This document shows positions 48,465-57,456 of a DNA stretch of 64,000 nt, in pieces. This DNA is from Neptuniibacter victor. GTDB taxonomy: Bacteria; Pseudomonadota; Gammaproteobacteria; Pseudomonadales; Balneatricaceae. A program made the position numbers and the translations under genes. How positions within the stretch are numbered: position 1 is the first letter of the stretch; every line of letters starts with the position of its first letter. The notes under the pieces were generated by a model that had not been told where the DNA came from, did not search any database, and saw only the letters and a program-made list of their open reading frames with translations. The stretch covers positions 3,720,001-3,784,000 of the forward strand of contig AP025763.1 of assembly GCA_027943745.1 (NCBI GenBank), written 5' to 3'.

Positions 48465-49625
48465 CTATTCAAACATATCGACAGTATCTGCATCGATCAA
48501 ACGAGGGTCGTGGAAAATTTTCTCAGGGTTTCCTGAATACTCAATATCCCTACCTAAAAGCTGGTCTCGAACAAAATGCAGACGATTTATAAGCTTTGGT
48601 CTAGAATTACTAGCATCTGATCTAGTCAGATGACCAAATTCTTTCGAGAAAAGCCAGTTCGTATCTTCAACGGTCAAATTTGGATTTTCCTTGAGAGCTA
48701 AGGCCGAACCTACAGCCATCGCTTCATACCTGATCCTCGGTACCGAGTTATTAGTCTGATTTTTCTTAAATCCATAGGGGAAGGTACTCTCAACAAAAGT
48801 CAGCATACCTTCAAAGACCCTTCTGCACTCTTCCTCATTAAATCCATTTGTATTCATAGAATCCAAATAATCATCTAAAAAACTATCTACACGCTTATTG
48901 AAGGCTTCATAATTATGAAGATACGCGAAGAAGCGAAGCACAAGCTCTTGATACTCTCTCCGATCTCTACGTACTTTCGAAATGGGGCAAAGCTCATGAA
49001 ATTTTGGATGCCCACCTAGCTCATAAATAAAGCTCGTGAACAGCCCGTCCTTAGAACCAATCCTCTGCTCCATTGAAGTTAATTTAGTCCCTCCGGTGTT
49101 AAGACGATCAAACATCTGTCTGCGCGCCTCTTCATCCATATTGCTGGTCATTTCAATCAATCGGATAGTCTTTTTCTTGAACCTTCTTTGCCTAACAATA
49201 GGAAGATCGCTGAAATAGAAACCATTGAGTTTATCTAGTAATTTCAAACTGTTCAGAGGAAACTGGTTCTGGAAGTATTCAACGATCGTACGGATTCTTT
49301 GGGAACCATCTACAACTTCACTTCTCCCTTCATCATTATCCGATAAGAATAGATACGGGATTGGCAAATTAAGTAAAATGGACTCAATAAAACGGCTTTT
49401 TTGATCTGGTTTCCATACCATCTCTCGCTGATAATCGGGAATAAAGATCTCAGCCTCATCAGTATCGAGGTTTTCAACAAATTTAGAGACGAGCACTTCT
49501 AGTGGATATTCCCTGATGTCATAATCAGAAATTTTCTGATTTTCAAGAATCTGCTCTTCGGCTGCGCTTTTTTCAGCCTCAGTAAACTGACTGTCCGTTC
49601 CTGTGGTACCTAAAAGATCTTCCAT
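48465..49625 (-). CDS. DUF262 domain protein (ParB/sulfiredoxin-like)
   Basis: About 386 residues from ATG 49625 (AGG eight bases upstream; GTG 49631 is an alternative). It has the DUF262 signatures PDYQREMVW (residues about 65-73), LPIPYLFLSDN, DGSQR (108-112; the family usually has DGQQR) and FDRLNTGGTKLT. The fold is shared with GmrS, BrxU, SspE and related nucleases, which use a DUF1524 HNH partner; none is seen in the C-terminus here. It may be a nucleotide-dependent sensor or nuclease and pairs with the HEPN gene. A CACTA-T-TAGTG palindrome lies at 49639-49649 just ahead of the start. Confidence 0.88.
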   Translation of the reverse strand: MEDLLGTTGTDSQFTEAEKSAAEEQILENQKISDYDIREYPLEVLVSKFVENLDTDEAEIFIPDYQREMVWKPDQKSRFIESILLNLPIPYLFLSDNDEGRSEVVDGSQRIRTIVEYFQNQFPLNSLKLLDKLNGFYFSDLPIVRQRRFKKKTIRLIEMTSNMDEEARRQMFDRLNTGGTKLTSMEQRIGSKDGLFTSFIYELGGHPKFHELCPISKVRRDRREYQELVLRFFAYLHNYEAFNKRVDSFLDDYLDSMNTNGFNEEECRRVFEGMLTFVESTFPYGFKKNQTNNSVPRIRYEAMAVGSALALKENPNLTVEDTNWLFSKEFGHLTRSDASNSRPKLINRLHFVRDQLLGRDIEYSGNPEKIFHDPRLIDADTVDMFE

Positions 49626-49631
49626 TTTCAC

Positions 49632-50129
49632 GACCTATCACTATTAGTGTTCTAACAATTGCTAGAAATAATAAACCCAATCGTACAACAGCTACTTGTT
49701 ATAATTGTTTCGAATAGCATATTAAACACAATTTCACTTAATTTATGAAACCCGCAGGCAAAACATTAGCTATTCGGCGACAGCAACCAGAGTAAAGAAA
49801 TACATACAACAAGACCGGAAGATCATACACACCTAGTAACCTTTATTTACGGACTCTATCTAACCAGATCAGCAAGAATAAGCCTGTTATTAAAAGAGGC
49901 AATCTGCAACCTTTCTTACAAAAATTGAAAGCCCTCATGCAAGCGGTTAGATTATTCACTGCTTTTTACACCAAATCTGTCGCCCATCCTTCGGACACCA
50001 TTTTTATAAAAACTAGCACGTTGCACATATTTATGACGTTACCTTTCTAAATTTGTCTACACGCCAATACGCAGTAGACTAGTCTCGTTACTTCGTTCAT
50101 ATTCAAAATAAAGCTAAGGTGAAAATAAC
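49632..50129. other. Intergenic region holding the island's right boundary
   Basis: AT-rich and without a convincing gene on either strand. It contains the CACTATTAGTG palindrome (49639-49649) ahead of DUF262, repeat copy C, and AAGGTG before the transferase start. Confidence 0.6.
49944..49999. repeat. Repeat copy C, right edge of the island
   Basis: CGGTTAGATTATTCACT is identical to 17 bases of copy B; after a diverged stretch, TCGCCCATCCTTCGGACACC resembles the end of copy B. It lies 4.2 kb from copy B in the same orientation. Confidence 0.75.
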
Positions 50130-50792
50130 ATGATAGATCTTTACACCTCACCTACACCGAATGGCTGGAAAGTAGCCATGATGCTTGAAGAACTAAGCCT
50201 GCCATACAACGTCAACTACATCGATCTTGCGGCGAAGGATCAGGCGACCCCCGAATTTCTGACTATGAACCCCAATGGGCGCATTCCTGTGATCGTTGAT
50301 CACGACGCAGATGATCTAGTTGTGTTCGACTCAAACGCTATTCTGTTTTATCTAGCAGAGAAAACCGGCAAGCTACTGCCCAAAGAAGGCGCCGCACGTC
50401 ACGATGTGATGCAGTGGTTGATGTTCCAAGCCAGCGGCATTGGCCCGATGCAGGGCCAGGCGGTTACGTTTGAGCGATACTTTCCAGAAGACGTTCCTGC
50501 AGCGCGAAAGCGATATCATAACGAGACTCTCAGGCTCTACACTGTGCTGAATACGAGGCTGTCTGATCGTGAATGGCTTGCGGGTGAATTCTCGATTGCC
50601 GATATCTCGAACTGGTCATGGATCCGCAGTCACCGCTGGGCACGAGTGCCGACCGAGGGCCTGCCAAACCTTGAACGATGGATGGATCAGCTACGCGCTC
50701 GGCCCGCTTGCGAGCGTGGGCTAAACATACCGCCGTCATCGGGCCGTGCAGACATGGCCAAATCTCTTGGCAGTGCGATGACGACAACATGA
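50130..50792 (+). CDS. Glutathione S-transferase (YghU/YfcG-like)
   Basis: 220-residue cytosolic transferase with an N-terminal thioredoxin-like domain (about 1-80; PNGWKVAMMLEEL, NGRIPVIVDH, DSNAILFYLAE) and a helical C-terminal domain with MQWLMFQASGIGPMQGQ and the family's IADISNWSW. Substrate unknown; relatives act on disulfides or peroxides. Codon use looks GC-richer than in the island beside it. Probably grouped with the next gene. Confidence 0.9.
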   Translation: MIDLYTSPTPNGWKVAMMLEELSLPYNVNYIDLAAKDQATPEFLTMNPNGRIPVIVDHDADDLVVFDSNAILFYLAEKTGKLLPKEGAARHDVMQWLMFQASGIGPMQGQAVTFERYFPEDVPAARKRYHNETLRLYTVLNTRLSDREWLAGEFSIADISNWSWIRSHRWARVPTEGLPNLERWMDQLRARPACERGLNIPPSSGRADMAKSLGSAMTTT

Positions 50793-50856
50793 AGATCGAA
50801 TGCCTCACAAGCAATCAACAATAAAAAATATTTATAAAAAATAAGGAGTGCCAATT

Positions 50857-51495
50857 ATGGCCAAAGCGAACTGGTATTTTGATTTTATTTCACCCTTTGC
50901 CTATCTACAGCTTGCTCGGTTTCCGCAATTGCCTCCTGACTTAGACATCACGCCTATTCCTGTGGTTTTTAGCGCCCTTTTGAAGCACTGCGGACAGCTG
51001 GGGCCAGCAGAAATCCCGTCAAAGCGACGCTTTGTCTATCGCTTATTTCAGTGGAAAGCAGATCAGCTGAACATCCCCTTTACCATGCCTCCATCACACC
51101 CTTTTAATCCCTTGCCGCCGCTTCGCCTTTGTATTGCGGCGGGGGGAGGAATAGATCAGGCTAGAACTGTGTTTGATATGATTTATGGCAAGGGAGTGCA
51201 ACCGGATACACCCGAGGGTATTCAAGCAATTGCCGATGCCTTGGGCATTTCTGATCCTGAAGCGCTTCTGTCAGATGCCGCGGTAAAAAACGCCCTTCGA
51301 ACCAACACCTCATCGGCAATAGAGGATGGTGCATTTGGCGTTCCCACCTTCGTCGTCGAAGGCGAAGTATTCTGGGGCGACGATTCGACTGAGATGATGC
51401 TGGACTATCTAGACAATCCAGCTTTATTCGATACGCCCGAGATGAAACGAATATCCAGCATGCCAATGGGGCTTATCCGAAACAAACAACCCTAG
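50857..51495 (+). CDS. DsbA-fold 2-hydroxychromene-2-carboxylate isomerase-like enzyme
   Basis: About 212 residues from ATG 50857, with AAGGAG eight bases upstream (GTG 50848 is less likely). Kappa-class glutathione transferase/HCCA isomerase fold: FDFISPFAYLQ with the active-site serine near the N-terminus, FNPLPPLRL and the C-terminal GAFGVPTFVVEGEVFWGDD. HCCA isomerases act in naphthalene degradation with glutathione as cofactor, but no such pathway is here. It follows a glutathione transferase, which supports a glutathione-dependent role. Confidence 0.88.
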   Translation: MAKANWYFDFISPFAYLQLARFPQLPPDLDITPIPVVFSALLKHCGQLGPAEIPSKRRFVYRLFQWKADQLNIPFTMPPSHPFNPLPPLRLCIAAGGGIDQARTVFDMIYGKGVQPDTPEGIQAIADALGISDPEALLSDAAVKNALRTNTSSAIEDGAFGVPTFVVEGEVFWGDDSTEMMLDYLDNPALFDTPEMKRISSMPMGLIRNKQP

Positions 51496-51554
51496 TCGAA
51501 TAATCTGCAACAAATAATTCGCAGAAACGTTCTGCGCAATAACGTTAAACAAGA

Positions 51555-51583
51555 TTTTGCCAGATAGAAATCTGGCAAAATTT
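51555..51583 (+). terminator. Hairpin after the isomerase gene
   Basis: TTTTGCCAGAT (51555-51565) and ATCTGGCAAAA (51570-51580) form an eleven-pair stem with a four-base loop followed by TTT. It probably ends the two-gene unit, though the T tract is short. Confidence 0.65.
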
Positions 51584-51614
51584 AGTCATTGCAGCGATAA
51601 ACTTAAAGCCCAAA

Positions 51615-51635
51615 GGGCTACCCAAAAGGTAGCCC
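51615..51635 (-). terminator. Hairpin after the SnoaL-like gene
   Basis: GGGCTACC and GGTAGCCC around five bases. On the minus strand it is followed by TTTGGGCTTT, a weak T tract, 23 bases past the gene's stop. Confidence 0.6.
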
Positions 51636-51657
51636 GCATAAAGGCACTAAAGGCAGA

Positions 51658-52140
51658 TCAGTTACTTAACTGACGCATCGCCCCAGCCCAGTCTTCAATA
51701 TGGTAAGAACGCTTTACCTTGCCATCAGTAATTGTGTGAATATCGATACTCATAATTTTGAAGCTTTTTCCACCATGAGGCACACCAAAGAAATCACCTA
51801 CAGGCGTCCCAGTCGCTTCCCCGCGTACAATAACATCGTTCCCGGAAACTTTAAGATCAACGATCTTCCACTTAAGATCAGGTACAAGCCCACCAAACCC
51901 GCTGAGGAACTCGATAGTGCTATCTAGGTCCTTTGCTCCTTGATTAGAATAATAAGACTGCCAGTCTGAATGGAAAGAAGTGCGAGCAGTGTTCGCTGCT
52001 TCTACACTCGCTGGCTGACTTAAAAAAGAGTAGAACGGCTCGACAATATTACGCGCCTCATCGGTCGTTAACGCCCAAGAAGCTTGAGCAAAGGTCATTG
52101 TCAGTAGCGCGGCGGCAGCGGCTTTTTTGATTAGTTTCAT
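51658..52140 (-). CDS. SnoaL/NTF2-like exported protein
   Basis: 160 residues with a cleavable signal peptide ending near SWALT. The mature part has the SnoaL-like (NTF2-fold) pattern with GAKDLDSTIEFL, DVIVRGEATGTPVG and IDIHTITDGKVKRSYHIEDW. Family members include polyketide cyclases and many uncharacterised proteins. Divergent from the LysR gene, which may control it. AGGA is well placed before the ATG. Confidence 0.85.
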   Translation of the reverse strand: MKLIKKAAAAALLTMTFAQASWALTTDEARNIVEPFYSFLSQPASVEAANTARTSFHSDWQSYYSNQGAKDLDSTIEFLSGFGGLVPDLKWKIVDLKVSGNDVIVRGEATGTPVGDFFGVPHGGKSFKIMSIDIHTITDGKVKRSYHIEDWAGAMRQLSN

Positions 52141-52255
52141 AATGTAGATCCTGGTTAAGGTTTATCTGGTTAAATACTGTGAAGCTATTATCCAGCGCCT
52201 TAACTGTTCTGATAAGATAGTCTTTTATGATTAAACTAGTCGGAAAACAAGAACA

Positions 52256-53131
52256 ATGTATCTCGGTGATTTAAAGCGTTTAGCCATATTTGCCAGTGTT
52301 GCCAAACTTGGCAGCTTTACAGCCGCTGCCAACGAACTGAATATGTCTCGCTCTGGCGTTAGCGAGCAGGTCAGCCTGCTAGAGCAGTCTCTGAATGTCA
52401 GGCTTTTACATAGAACTACTCGGCAAGTCACCCTGACAACCGATGGCCAAGCCATCTACCAACAAGCTCGCAAACTACCGGATCTCGTTGACGCAATTAA
52501 AGAAACATCGGAACAAAACCTTGAAACAGGCAGGATTCGCATCACCACTACGATAGATGTTGCACAAAAGTGGTTAATCCCTAAATTGGCGGAGTTCCAG
52601 AAAAGCAATTTAGGCATCGATTTTGACCTTATCATTAGCGATGATATTGTTGACCTTGTAGCCGAGTCAGTAGACTTAGCAATACGTATAGGACCACTAA
52701 AAGACGCTAACCTTGTCGTTCGCTCTCTGGGTATCAGGCAACCAAAAATCATCGCCTCACAAGCGCTATTAGGAAGATATCCGCGGTTAGATCACCCCAA
52801 TGACCTTCTCGACGTACCTTGGGTCTTATTGGAACCTCTCAATATCGATGAAAAAGTCACCCTCAATGGTCCTGATGGTACGCTCGTGATCACGCCCAAA
52901 CGTTACAGCATCAGCGACTCTCCGATGGCTGCAAATCATATGATCCAACAAGGAATAGGCATCGGCTTTCAATTACCCGAGATGATTGACCAAGAGATAA
53001 GCCAAGGCGCATTAAAAATCCTTTGCCCAGAGTGGGGAGGAGAGCCAATGCACTGTCAGTTAATATACTCTTCTCGGCATCAGCTTCCGAACCGGGTCAG
53101 ACGATTGATTGATTTTCTATTACCGGATTAA
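52256..53131 (+). CDS. LysR family transcriptional regulator
   Basis: 291 residues. An N-terminal winged helix-turn-helix (SFTAAANELNMSRSGVSEQVSLLEQ) is followed by the substrate-binding domain, with the pattern of the CrgA/DsdC-like subgroup (DIVDLVAESVDLAIRIG). It is transcribed away from the SnoaL-like gene with 115 bases between, so it likely controls that gene and itself. Inducer unknown. Confidence 0.92.
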   Translation: MYLGDLKRLAIFASVAKLGSFTAAANELNMSRSGVSEQVSLLEQSLNVRLLHRTTRQVTLTTDGQAIYQQARKLPDLVDAIKETSEQNLETGRIRITTTIDVAQKWLIPKLAEFQKSNLGIDFDLIISDDIVDLVAESVDLAIRIGPLKDANLVVRSLGIRQPKIIASQALLGRYPRLDHPNDLLDVPWVLLEPLNIDEKVTLNGPDGTLVITPKRYSISDSPMAANHMIQQGIGIGFQLPEMIDQEISQGALKILCPEWGGEPMHCQLIYSSRHQLPNRVRRLIDFLLPD

Positions 53132-53253
53132 GAGCTGCACCTCCGTTAGCCGCTGAAGGCTCATCAAACTTTATTATTTCTGTCACTTAAACGTCACTAT
53201 ATGTCGTTAGCGTTGAGCACCTTATTTTTCAATCGTTTTAAATGGGATGTTCT

Positions 53254-54669
53254 ATGTCTATGCTGCAAGGTTCACACACGCTGAAAACACTGGCGCTCTC
53301 TATCGGCGCTGCTCTATTAACAACCACTGCTTACGCTGCACCTATTCAAGTAACAAGCAGCAAAGACAGCGGTGAGGGTTCATTACGAGCAGCCCTTGAG
53401 GCGGTCGCAGCGGGCAGCGCGGATAGCATCATCATTACCACTGAAGATGATATCGAGATCACCTCGACTCTGACCTACAACAGCCATACCCCCATCTCTA
53501 TTTACGGCAACGGTCAGACTATTGAAACGGATAAGAACATCGATCTATTGGCCATTACTGCAGGCGCAAACCTCAATATTAGCCATCTTAAGTTTGAAGG
53601 TCCTGGCGGTTTTAGTATTACAAATCGCGGAGACCAACAAGGCGAAGCCGGCAAAGGTATTTTCGTTAATCTTCGAAATGACCAAACAGGCACTGCCACC
53701 GTGACCTTAAATGACGTTGAGGTCAGCGGCGTTGCTTATCACGGCATCCATCTATCCGATTGTGATATCGCTAAAGACTGCGGCGCAGGTGCGGGCGGCC
53801 AAGGCGGCGGTTCTGCCGCTTCTATCGCAGTGAACGCTTATAACGTGAAGGTACATAACGTTGGTTACGGCCGCGTAGATGGCGATGGTCTACGTGTAGA
53901 TGAGCGCAACGAGGGCGATATTCTATTTACAGCCCACAACTCTAGCTTCACAAAGGTGGGTGCCGATGGCGTTGAACTAGATGAAGGCCAAAATGGCAGC
54001 GTTATTGTTAACGCGACCAACGTTGATTTCTCGAATAATGGCGACTACTGCCAAAAGGATCTATTAGAGAAACTATTGCCTTCGCCTGTTGAAGCGGAAT
54101 TTAAAGACGGCGAAATGTCCGAAGATAAAGTGCCGATGGCAATCACCGGATCTGCCGATGATAAATGCTTTGAACGTGAAGTTGATCTATATGCTTCGGG
54201 TTCTGTAGAAGCGTACGAATTCGGAATCGATTACGATGATGGTTTCGATATCGATGAAGCGGGCAATGGCGGTATCAAAGCGGTCATATACTCCTCGACC
54301 ATCCATAACAATCTAGATGAAGGCTTAGACTTTGACGAAGAGGGTGAAGGCAACGTCGAGATCACTTTGATCGATAGCAAAGCTTCGGGTAATACCGATG
54401 ACGGCTTTAAAGTGACAGAGGAAGACAACGGCAATCTTAGCGCATTGATCTCTTCCGTTAAGTCTCATAAAAACAGCGGCAAAGGCATTGTGCTAGAAGC
54501 CAAAAACAGCGGCACCGTTGCAGCCTTCATTGAAAACAGCGAAACAGAAGATAACGACAGCGGCAAAAAGTCTGGCCTTAAGATAAAGGGCAAGGGCGTT
54601 ATCACACTAAGAAATTCTGAAATAGAAGATGGCTATAAAGCAAAGAAAGCTGAGATTATAAAAATCTAA
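53254..54669 (+). CDS. Acidic right-handed beta-helix exported protein
   Basis: About 471 residues from ATG 53254 (GGGA upstream; ATG 53242 is an alternative). A signal peptide ends near AYAAP. The mature chain starts with a segment like the SLREAI motif of polymorphic outer-membrane proteins (GEGSLRAALE). Next come repeats typical of parallel beta-helices, with many DGVELDEG, DEGLDFDEE and DDGFKVTEE runs. The Asp/Glu density suggests calcium binding. Cysteines near residues 165-180 and 270-310 may form disulfides. No catalytic site is identifiable. A strong terminator follows. Confidence 0.75.
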   Translation: MSMLQGSHTLKTLALSIGAALLTTTAYAAPIQVTSSKDSGEGSLRAALEAVAAGSADSIIITTEDDIEITSTLTYNSHTPISIYGNGQTIETDKNIDLLAITAGANLNISHLKFEGPGGFSITNRGDQQGEAGKGIFVNLRNDQTGTATVTLNDVEVSGVAYHGIHLSDCDIAKDCGAGAGGQGGGSAASIAVNAYNVKVHNVGYGRVDGDGLRVDERNEGDILFTAHNSSFTKVGADGVELDEGQNGSVIVNATNVDFSNNGDYCQKDLLEKLLPSPVEAEFKDGEMSEDKVPMAITGSADDKCFEREVDLYASGSVEAYEFGIDYDDGFDIDEAGNGGIKAVIYSSTIHNNLDEGLDFDEEGEGNVEITLIDSKASGNTDDGFKVTEEDNGNLSALISSVKSHKNSGKGIVLEAKNSGTVAAFIENSETEDNDSGKKSGLKIKGKGVITLRNSEIEDGYKAKKAEIIKI

Positions 54670-54683
54670 GCCAGCTTAATAAC

Positions 54684-54713
54684 AAAAAAGGGGAGCTATC
54701 AGCTCCCCTTTTT
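54684..54713. terminator. Bidirectional rho-independent terminator
   Basis: GGGGAGCT (54690-54697) and AGCTCCCC (54701-54708) around a three-base loop, with six A before and five T after. It separates the beta-helix gene from ectC. Confidence 0.92.
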
Positions 54714-54734
54714 GCAACCATAAGATAGTAAAAT

Positions 54735-55127
54735 CTAGCTATCTTCTAAAGGATAAACCCCATCTTCGTCGTGCACCTCTTTACCATTTAGAGGCGGGTT
54801 GAACACACACGCGAGCTTAAGCTCAGTATGCGCTCTAAGAAGATGCTCATCATTTTTATCAAGAATATAGATAGAGCCAGGTTTGATCGGGTGAATAGCC
54901 GCATCATCTAGCGTTTCAACCTCTCCTTCACCACTAATGCAGTAAACAGATTCCAAGTGGTTCTGATACCAAATATGCGTTTCTGTCCCTGCATAAATTG
55001 TAGTGATATGGAATGAAAAACCCATATTGTCATCTTTCAACAACAGACGCGTACTCTCCCAATGACCATCTGGGGAGACCACTCTACGTTCAGATTTTTC
55101 AGCATCTTGTAATGTACGGACAATCAT
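54735..55127 (-). CDS. ectC: Ectoine synthase
   Basis: 130-residue cupin enzyme that cyclises N-gamma-acetyl-diaminobutyrate to ectoine. The cupin motifs include [23 protein letters not shown] and [13 protein letters not shown], with the metal-binding region intact. It is third in ectA-ectB-ectC, 16 bases after ectB, and ends against the terminator at 54684-54713. Confidence 0.96.
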   Translation of the reverse strand: MIVRTLQDAEKSERRVVSPDGHWESTRLLLKDDNMGFSFHITTIYAGTETHIWYQNHLESVYCISGEGEVETLDDAAIHPIKPGSIYILDKNDEHLLRAHTELKLACVFNPPLNGKEVHDEDGVYPLEDS

Positions 55128-55143
55128 TATCTTACTTACCTAC

Positions 55144-56457
55144 TTAAGCTTGTTGTTGATAAACGGTATCGAAATAATCGGTATCTTCGGGAATATTATT
55201 CTCTGAAGCACATACCTCTTTAATCGCTTGCTCAACAATATCGATCCCTTTCGCTAAGCTATCTTCACTAATAATTAATGGGCAAAGGAACTTAACAACC
55301 TGATCATCAGCACCACTAGTTTCGATCATCAGACCACTTTGGAAACACTTTTTAGTGATTTTAGATGCGAGCTCACCATTCACGCAGTTAATCCCTTGGA
55401 ACATACCGCGACCACGTGTAGTGAAATTGCCTTCACCATATTGCTCAATAATCTTTTCTAAGCGGTCAGAGATATACTGACCTTTTTTCTTAATCGCCTT
55501 AGAGAAAGCATCATCCGACCAGTAATAATCAATGGCGGCTTTTGCTGTAACAAAAGCAAAGTTGTTACCACGAAAAGTACCGTTATGCTCACCCGGCTTC
55601 CACTGATCGAGTTCTGGTTTAAACAAAACCACAGCAAAGGGTAAACCATAACCCCCTATGGATTTTGATAAAGTCACAATATCAGGGCTAATGCCCGCTT
55701 CCTCGAAGCTAAAGTAGGTTCCGGTACGACCACAACCCGCTTGGATATCATCAACGATAAGCAGAATATCGTGCTTACGACAAACCGCTTCTAGATTTTG
55801 AAGCCACTGGAAGCTAGCGACGTTTATACCGCCTTCACCTTGTACGGTTTCAACGATGACTGCAGCAGGCAGATCCACACCACTACTGGTATCTGATAAA
55901 ACTTTATCTAGATATTCGATGGTATCAACTTCATCACCCAAATAACCGTCATATGGCATCCGAGTAACACCGCTTAAACTCACACCTGCAGCACCACGGT
56001 GGTGAGAGTTACCCGTCGCCGCTAAAGAACCCAAGCTAACGCCATGGAAACCATTGGTAAAGGCGATGACGTTCTCACGGCCAGTAATATTACGTGCAAG
56101 TTTCAAGGCCGCTTCAACAGCATTCGTGCCCGTCGGCCCTGTAAACTGCATGACATAATCAAGCTTTCTCGGCTTTAAAATTTTCTCATTGAAAGCTTCC
56201 AGAAACTTACCTTTTGCTTTCGTATGCATATCCAAACCATGGGTAATGCCATCATCTTCAATGTATTTCAAAAGCAGAGGTTTAAACAGGTCATTGTTAT
56301 GCCCGTAATTTAGGGTTCCGGCACCTGCTAGAAAGTCTAAATACTGATTTCCCTCTTCATCGTACAAGAACTCATTCTTTGCACGATTAAAAACACGTGG
56401 AAACGAACGAGCATAGGACTGAACTTCAGATTCAATCTCATCAAAAATTTTCATCAT
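55144..56457 (-). CDS. ectB: Diaminobutyrate-2-oxoglutarate transaminase
   Basis: 437-residue class III aminotransferase making L-2,4-diaminobutyrate from aspartate semialdehyde for ectoine. The PLP lysine is in [11 protein letters not shown], the cofactor-binding [17 protein letters not shown] and [12 protein letters not shown] are intact. GGAGG lies three bases before the first of two successive ATG codons and six before the second, so either can start it. 41 bases separate it from ectA. Confidence 0.97.
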   Translation of the reverse strand: MMKIFDEIESEVQSYARSFPRVFNRAKNEFLYDEEGNQYLDFLAGAGTLNYGHNNDLFKPLLLKYIEDDGITHGLDMHTKAKGKFLEAFNEKILKPRKLDYVMQFTGPTGTNAVEAALKLARNITGRENVIAFTNGFHGVSLGSLAATGNSHHRGAAGVSLSGVTRMPYDGYLGDEVDTIEYLDKVLSDTSSGVDLPAAVIVETVQGEGGINVASFQWLQNLEAVCRKHDILLIVDDIQAGCGRTGTYFSFEEAGISPDIVTLSKSIGGYGLPFAVVLFKPELDQWKPGEHNGTFRGNNFAFVTAKAAIDYYWSDDAFSKAIKKKGQYISDRLEKIIEQYGEGNFTTRGRGMFQGINCVNGELASKITKKCFQSGLMIETSGADDQVVKFLCPLIISEDSLAKGIDIVEQAIKEVCASENNIPEDTDYFDTVYQQQA

Positions 56458-56498
56458 AGCCTCCAGAAGGCTTGGTAAAAGTAATTAGGTACTTATGC

Positions 56499-57002
56499 TT
56501 AACCAGCCAATATGGGCGTAAACTGCTTGGTTGGGCCCGCGCGATAAAGAACTTCATCCTCATGCTCACCGTCAAAGTGAACATCTCTCGCAAATAGGAC
56601 GCTGGTTTCAAAGTGCATGTGATGTGCTTTAAAAAAACGCTCAAACAGCTTCTGAGAAGCACCATTACTTGGCGAAATAGTGGTTTCCATAAAACGGAGG
56701 TTTTCATTTCGATGAAAAAGGCGCGTTAACATCTGCGACGCCACACCTTGCCCTCTGCACTTGCTACTAAGCGCAACCTGCCAAACAAACAACGTATCTA
56801 AGCGTTGGGCTGGGATATACCCCGAAATAAAACCAACCACTTCACCCTGAGCATCTTCAGCAACAATTGATGTCTCAGCAAAATCGGTGCACTGCAATAG
56901 ATTGCAATACAAAGAATTAATATCTAAAGGGGGGCATTGGCTTATCAGTGTATGAACGGCTGATCCATCAGCAGAAGTCGGCTTCCTGTAGGTAATTTCC
57001 AT
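56499..57002 (-). CDS. ectA: L-2,4-diaminobutyrate gamma-acetyltransferase
   Basis: 167-residue GNAT acetyltransferase, the second step of ectoine synthesis. The acetyl-CoA-binding motif is VWQVALSSKCRGQGVASQML, and EctA-specific segments are CPPLDINSLYCNLLQC and TTISPSNGASQKLF. It has no strong ribosome site. No regulator (ectR), aspartokinase or hydroxylase (ectD) gene accompanies the operon. Confidence 0.95.
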   Translation of the reverse strand: MEITYRKPTSADGSAVHTLISQCPPLDINSLYCNLLQCTDFAETSIVAEDAQGEVVGFISGYIPAQRLDTLFVWQVALSSKCRGQGVASQMLTRLFHRNENLRFMETTISPSNGASQKLFERFFKAHHMHFETSVLFARDVHFDGEHEDEVLYRAGPTKQFTPILAG

Positions 57003-57456
57003 AGTAATACTATTGTTTTGCTATTCAAATATTTCGTAACACTATAAATCAAAAAGAAAAAACAAACAGCAATTCAATAAAAAATAACCAAAAATAGGCC
57101 AAAATGATTAAAAAACACCCCATTTGTATACTTTTAAATCAAAATTAAACTTTGTGTTACTAAGCATTAAATAAAGAATTTAGATGAAAATTAGGGTTTT
57201 ACACTATTCAAAAGCAATAAAATACATAGATACAAGAAGGGTATTTATAAAACATAGGACAATAGATGTAAGAAAGGCGGGTAATAATCTAAATACAATG
57301 GAGAGAAAACATACAGATTCAAACTATATTGAATAAACATTCACACCAACATTGCGCAGATGTATTGTTGCTCAGAAACAAGACCGTTTGATAAAAGATA
57401 ATAAAGCGAGAATAGAAGACCTACCCGATTAGGCAGGTAGGTCTATGCATAACTTT
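57003..57456. other. 454-base AT-rich intergenic region upstream of ectABC
   Basis: No convincing gene on either strand. As both neighbours are on the minus strand, the ectABC promoter must lie in the part next to ectA. Dense A/T tracts prevent a confident promoter call. Confidence 0.6.

Larger units (their letters stand above)
45480..49999. mobile_element. Candidate tRNA-Phe-linked genomic island with a defence-like cassette
   Basis: The segment begins after tRNA-Phe copy 2, contains a tRNA-Phe 3' remnant, is bracketed by copies of one repeat (45699-45763 and 49944-49999) and carries a methyltransferase, HEPN and DUF262 genes plus two orphan genes. It looks AT-richer than its neighbours by eye. 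No integrase or transposase is present, so how it arrived is unknown and the boundaries are approximate. Confidence 0.5.
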
